From the NCBI GenBank assembly GCA_023423795.1, contig JAFAEX010000100.1:1-8131 (forward strand): 8,131 bases of DNA. The letters are read 5' to 3'. Made by a program: the position numbers and the translations under genes. The stretch comes from Chloroflexota bacterium (GTDB lineage: Bacteria; Chloroflexota; Chloroflexia; Thermomicrobiales; UBA6265). A model generated the notes under the pieces. It was not told where the DNA came from. It did not search any database and worked only from the letters and a program-made list of their open reading frames with translations. This document shows, in pieces, positions 5,721 through 8,131 of the stretch; the stretch's first letter is position 1; each line of letters begins with the position of its first letter.

Positions 5721-7040
5721 ATGCCAGCGCCGGAGCCCGCCATCGGCGGCATCACCGTCGCCCCGATGGGCCGCCGCGTCACCGTGGTGCTCGCCACCGG
5801 CTTCGATTCCCCGGCGCCGGGGTCCGGCAGCCCGGACAGCCGGCTGACGATCGCCGGCTGGACGATCGGCAAGAACGCCCCGGTCGAGCGCGTCGAGATC
5901 GTTTCCGACAACCGGGTGCTCGGCACGGCCCCGGTCGGGTTGCCGACGCCGGAGCTGGCCGCCCGATTCGCCGCCGCCGGGCCGTGGGCGGCCAACGCCG
6001 GGTTCTCGGTCGAGGTCGATACGCTGGGGACGGAGCCGGCGTTCGACATCCGGGTGCGCGCGGTCATCGGCGGCGTCCCGGTCGCCCGCCTGACCACCAT
6101 CCGCGGGACGCGGCGCCCGATCCGGCCGGACTACGCGCCGCGCATCCACCCATTGCTGGTCAACAGCATCGGCCGTACCGGCTCGACGCTGCTGATGCGG
6201 CTGCTGGCGGCGCACCCGAAGATCGTGGCGTACCGGCGGTTGCCCTACGAGGCCCGCGCCGCCAAGTACTGGTACCACCTGATGCTGACGCTGGCGGCGT
6301 CGCCGGACCCGGCCAAGCAGATCGGCCAGCCGCAGGAGTTCCACCTCGAACGGATCGCTGCCGGCAACCCGTTCGCCACGGACGAGTTCGGGGCCTACCC
6401 GGAGGCGGTGGCGTGGTCCCGTGCGGGGTACCGCGAGGACCTCGCGTCGTTCACCCTGAAGGCCATCGACGGCTGGTACGGCGCGGTCGCCGCCGCCCAG
6501 GAGCAGCCCGAACCGGTCTACTGGGCCGAGAAGACGTTTCCCGACCAGTACGCCACGCTCGCCCACGAACTGGACCCGCGGGCGAAGCAACTGGTGCTGG
6601 TGCGCGATTTCCGCGACATGTGGACGAGCATGCGCGCCTACAACGAGCGGGGCGGCTTCGGCGACTTCGGGCAGGCGCGCGCCCGTTCCGACGCCGAGTG
6701 GCTGGACGAACTGCGAATCGCCGCGTACCTGCTGCCGGAGATGCTGGCCCGCCGCGGCGAATCGGCCCGGCTGGTGCGCTACGAGGACCTGGTGGCCGAC
6801 CCGGCGGGGCAGGTCACCGGCATCCTCGGCTTCCTCGGGCTGGACGCCGACCCGGCGACGGTGGCTGCGATGGTCGCCAACGCCACCGAGGAGATCCCCG
6901 AACTGCGCGCCCACCAGACCAGCGCCGACGCCGCGTCCTCGATCGGCCGCTGGAAGCGCGACCTCTCGCCGGAACAGCAGCAGCTGGCCCGGACCGCTTT
7001 CGACGACATCCTCACCCGCCTCGGGTACGCCGTAGACTGA
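5721..7040 (+). CDS. PAPS-dependent sulfotransferase with N-terminal beta domain
   Basis: The 439-residue protein should move a sulfonate group from 3'-phosphoadenylylsulfate to an unidentified acceptor. Residues 145-439 form the sulfotransferase domain. The 5'-phosphosulfate loop is LVNSIGRTGSTLLMRLL (146-162, key residues Arg152, Gly154, Ser155, Thr156). An EKTF motif follows at 270-273. The 3'-phosphate-binding element is LVLVRDFRDMWTS (291-303, with Arg295, Asp296 and Ser303). RYEDLVADP lies at 353-361 and a closing GRWKRDL at 409-415 resembles the GxWK nucleotide contact. Residues about 10-132 are a separate Val/Gly-rich beta domain ('GWTIGKNAPVERVEIV', 'LGTAPVGLPTPELAARF'). Similar segments precede glycosyltransferase or sulfotransferase domains in Chloroflexota, as I recall; its role is unknown. 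There is no signal peptide or membrane helix, so it is cytoplasmic. AAAGGA at 5705-5710 is 10 nt before the ATG. Likely targets are polysaccharide or lipid precursors, which is inference. Confidence 0.85.
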   Translation: MPAPEPAIGGITVAPMGRRVTVVLATGFDSPAPGSGSPDSRLTIAGWTIGKNAPVERVEIVSDNRVLGTAPVGLPTPELAARFAAAGPWAANAGFSVEVDTLGTEPAFDIRVRAVIGGVPVARLTTIRGTRRPIRPDYAPRIHPLLVNSIGRTGSTLLMRLLAAHPKIVAYRRLPYEARAAKYWYHLMLTLAASPDPAKQIGQPQEFHLERIAAGNPFATDEFGAYPEAVAWSRAGYREDLASFTLKAIDGWYGAVAAAQEQPEPVYWAEKTFPDQYATLAHELDPRAKQLVLVRDFRDMWTSMRAYNERGGFGDFGQARARSDAEWLDELRIAAYLLPEMLARRGESARLVRYEDLVADPAGQVTGILGFLGLDADPATVAAMVANATEEIPELRAHQTSADAASSIGRWKRDLSPEQQQLARTAFDDILTRLGYAVD

Positions 7041-7047
7041 GCGTGCG

Positions 7048-7076
7048 GCCGGTCGGCGGTTCCGCCGCCGACCGGC
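7048..7076 (+). terminator. Strong hairpin after the sulfotransferase gene
   Basis: A perfect 12-bp stem (7048-7059 with 7065-7076) closes a 5-nt loop, TTCCG, beginning 8 nt after the TGA that ends at 7040. No T-run follows, as is common in very GC-rich genomes. Its place between two genes favours a terminator or 3'-end stabiliser, and the stem ends 12 nt before the Shine-Dalgarno of the next gene. Confidence 0.55.
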
Positions 7077-7099
7077 GATCCGGACTGCGAGGAACGGGC

Positions 7100-7723
7100 A
7101 TGGCGCAGCGCATCCCAACCAGCATCAGCCGCGAGGACTGGCGCGCCTGGGCGAGCGAAACCAGCTTGTCCGAATGGGTGGACGGCGAGGTGACCGAGTT
7201 CATGCCGCCGAAGCGGATCCATCAGCTCCTCGTACGCCTTCTCGTCCAGGTGATGGGCTGGATTGCGGAGCACCGGGCGCTGGGCGAGGTGATCCCGAGT
7301 CCGTTCGAGATGAGGCTCCCGCGCTCGTCGCGGGAGCCGGACCTGATCTTCGTCGCGGCGGCGAACCTCGACCGCCTCGGCGAGGGCTGGCTCGACGGCC
7401 CGGCCGACCTCGTCGTCGAGATCATCTCGGAGGACAGCGTCCGCCGGGACCGGGTGGCGAAGTTCGCAGAGTTCGAGTCCGTCGGCGTGCCCGAGTACTG
7501 GATCTTCGATCCGCGCGAAGGGAGGGGCATGCTGGACGCCTACGCGCTCGGCGCCGATGGCCGCTTCGCCCCAATCCCGCCCGATGCCGACGGCCTCGTC
7601 TCTTCGGCGGTCCTGCCCGGTTTTCGCTTCGACCCGGCGTGGCTCCGGCAGCGGCCGTTGCCGACGCCGCGCGCGGTGCTGGCCCAGATCGCTCCTGACT
7701 TGCTCTCGCCGCCGGATCGGTAG
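7100..7723 (+). CDS. Uma2-family (DUF820) PD-(D/E)XK protein
   Basis: This 207-residue protein matches the Uma2 family in length and motif order. The N-terminal 'ISREDWRAWASETSLSEWVD' is followed by Gly-Glu-Val (the EWVDGEV motif, residues 25-31). 'SREPDLIFVAA' (77-87) carries the first acidic residue (Asp80), and 'DLVVEIISEDS' (103-113) carries the second (Glu107). 'RDRVAKFAEFESVGVPEYWI' (116-135) includes Lys121. 'FDPR' and the closing 'LPGFRFDPAWL' complete the pattern. The PD-(D/E)XK fold implies a nuclease, and members are annotated as putative restriction endonucleases, but a cellular role has not been established for most. They occur in many copies in cyanobacteria and Chloroflexota. 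GAGGA at 7089-7093 lies 6 nt before the ATG. The frame is open far upstream inside the sulfotransferase gene, which I regard as chance. All core residues are present, so it should be functional. Confidence 0.88.
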   Translation: MAQRIPTSISREDWRAWASETSLSEWVDGEVTEFMPPKRIHQLLVRLLVQVMGWIAEHRALGEVIPSPFEMRLPRSSREPDLIFVAAANLDRLGEGWLDGPADLVVEIISEDSVRRDRVAKFAEFESVGVPEYWIFDPREGRGMLDAYALGADGRFAPIPPDADGLVSSAVLPGFRFDPAWLRQRPLPTPRAVLAQIAPDLLSPPDR

Positions 7724-7729
7724 CCGGCG

Positions 7730-8002
7730 TCAGCCGCCGAACCGCTCCGGCATGACCGCCCGCAGCGCCGCTCGCAGGTCCGGCGACTCCTCGCCGAACC
7801 ATGCCGGATCGAACCGGTAACTGCCAAGCATCGTCGCTACCGCAGTTCGCGGCTGGCGCATCGCGGATCGTCGGCGGGAGCGGATCGCCCGCCCGTCCTC
7901 CCACTCGGTCTGGTGCGATTCGCCCGCCCACGCCAGCCATTCGGCGTAGGTCACCGGAATCAGCGCGGTGGAGCGCGGGTCGAGGTCGTCGTGGCGGAGC
8001 AT
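7730..8002 (-). pseudogene. Core-deleted Uma2-family remnant
   Basis: The 90-residue minus-strand frame joins the two ends of an Uma2 protein. Residues 14-40 ('LIPVTYAEWLAWAGES', then 'TEWEDGRAI') are the family's N-terminal segment, comparable to residues 8-32 of the neighbouring intact protein. Residues 57-86 ('ATMLGSYRFDPAWF', then 'RAALRAVMP') match its C-terminal LPGFRFDPAWL region. The roughly 130 residues between, with every PD-(D/E)XK residue, are missing, replaced by a short Arg-rich joint (41-54). The frame remains open, and a GGAGGG (plus strand 8007-8012) precedes the ATG by 4 nt, so it may still be expressed. Its stop lies only 6 bp from the stop of the convergent intact gene. 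I read it as a decayed paralog; a small protein kept for its own sake is the alternative. Confidence 0.7.
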
Positions 8003-8106
8003 TGCGCCCTCCGCCGGCTGCCGAAGGAGGCGTGCAACCTTGCCGGCTGTCCGCTGCTCGCGACGAAGCGCGGCTCCGAGTGCGAAGTCGCGGCGCCCGA
8101 GCCGAC
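8003..8106. other. Intergenic sequence at the right edge
   Basis: No gene with coding character is visible. A 6-bp inverted repeat (8059-8064/8087-8092) and the upstream part of a likely dispersed repeat are the only structure. The leader of the minus-strand Uma2 remnant would be read from here, but no clear promoter is seen on that strand. Confidence 0.4.
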
Positions 8107-8131
8107 CGTCATCCCGAGCGTGTCGAGGGAT
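8107..8131. repeat. Fragment of a probable dispersed intergenic repeat
   Basis: The last 25 bases, CGTCATCCCGAGCG followed by TGTCGAGGGAT, match a motif I recall as widely dispersed between genes of many bacteria (its shadow translation is the often seen 'DTLGMT' string). It is cut by the window edge. Identification is from memory, without a search. Confidence 0.4.

Noticed and set aside
4851..7118. A 755-codon minus-strand open frame
   Set aside because: It is antisense to the DoxX and sulfotransferase genes, both identified by clear family motifs. The translation has no domain-like pattern.

Overview
The window is very GC-rich, with strong G/C bias at third codon positions. It carries a set of genes familiar from Chloroflexota of the Thermomicrobia/Sphaerobacter type: the C-terminus of a TPR-bearing transcriptional regulator or ATPase, secreted proteins of unknown function, a DoxX-family membrane protein, a sulfotransferase with an N-terminal accessory domain, and Uma2-family (DUF820) PD-(D/E)XK genes. 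The lineage is an inference from gene content and composition; no rRNA or marker gene is present.

Layout. 2-616: 3' end of a TPR-rich protein that starts outside the window. 617-1287: about 670 bp without a gene, holding a visibly lower-GC pocket (about 735-860), a dense cluster of palindromic, modular repeats (854-1135) and a promoter with an extended -10 box (1223-1231). 1288-4546: three tandem, same-strand paralogous genes (338, 360 and 348 aa) that each encode an exported protein with four conserved cysteines, a central AWNAGR[TS]F motif and an almost invariant Gly-rich tail ending in PVRIDME. 4752-5597: a DoxX-type integral membrane protein. 5613-5710: a promoter followed by a GC-rich leader hairpin. 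5721-7040: a sulfotransferase with recognisable PAPS-binding motifs behind a beta-rich N-terminal domain. 7048-7076: a strong hairpin. 7100-7723: an intact Uma2-family protein. 7730-8002 (minus strand): a convergent Uma2 remnant that has lost its whole catalytic core but is still an open frame with a ribosome binding site. 8003-8131: intergenic sequence ending in what looks like a dispersed repeat.

How the genes may work together. The three secreted paralogs look like one transcription unit (spacers of 39 and 73 bp, a Shine-Dalgarno before each gene) and arose by tandem duplication. Nothing in the sequence gives their biochemical role. They were exported to an oxidising extracytoplasmic location, to judge from signal peptides and conserved cysteines. 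The DoxX protein, the sulfotransferase and the Uma2 genes look like independently expressed neighbours. The most novel material is the three-gene secreted family with its fixed C-terminal tail, the repeat cluster with compensatory base changes upstream of it, and the core-deleted Uma2 remnant.
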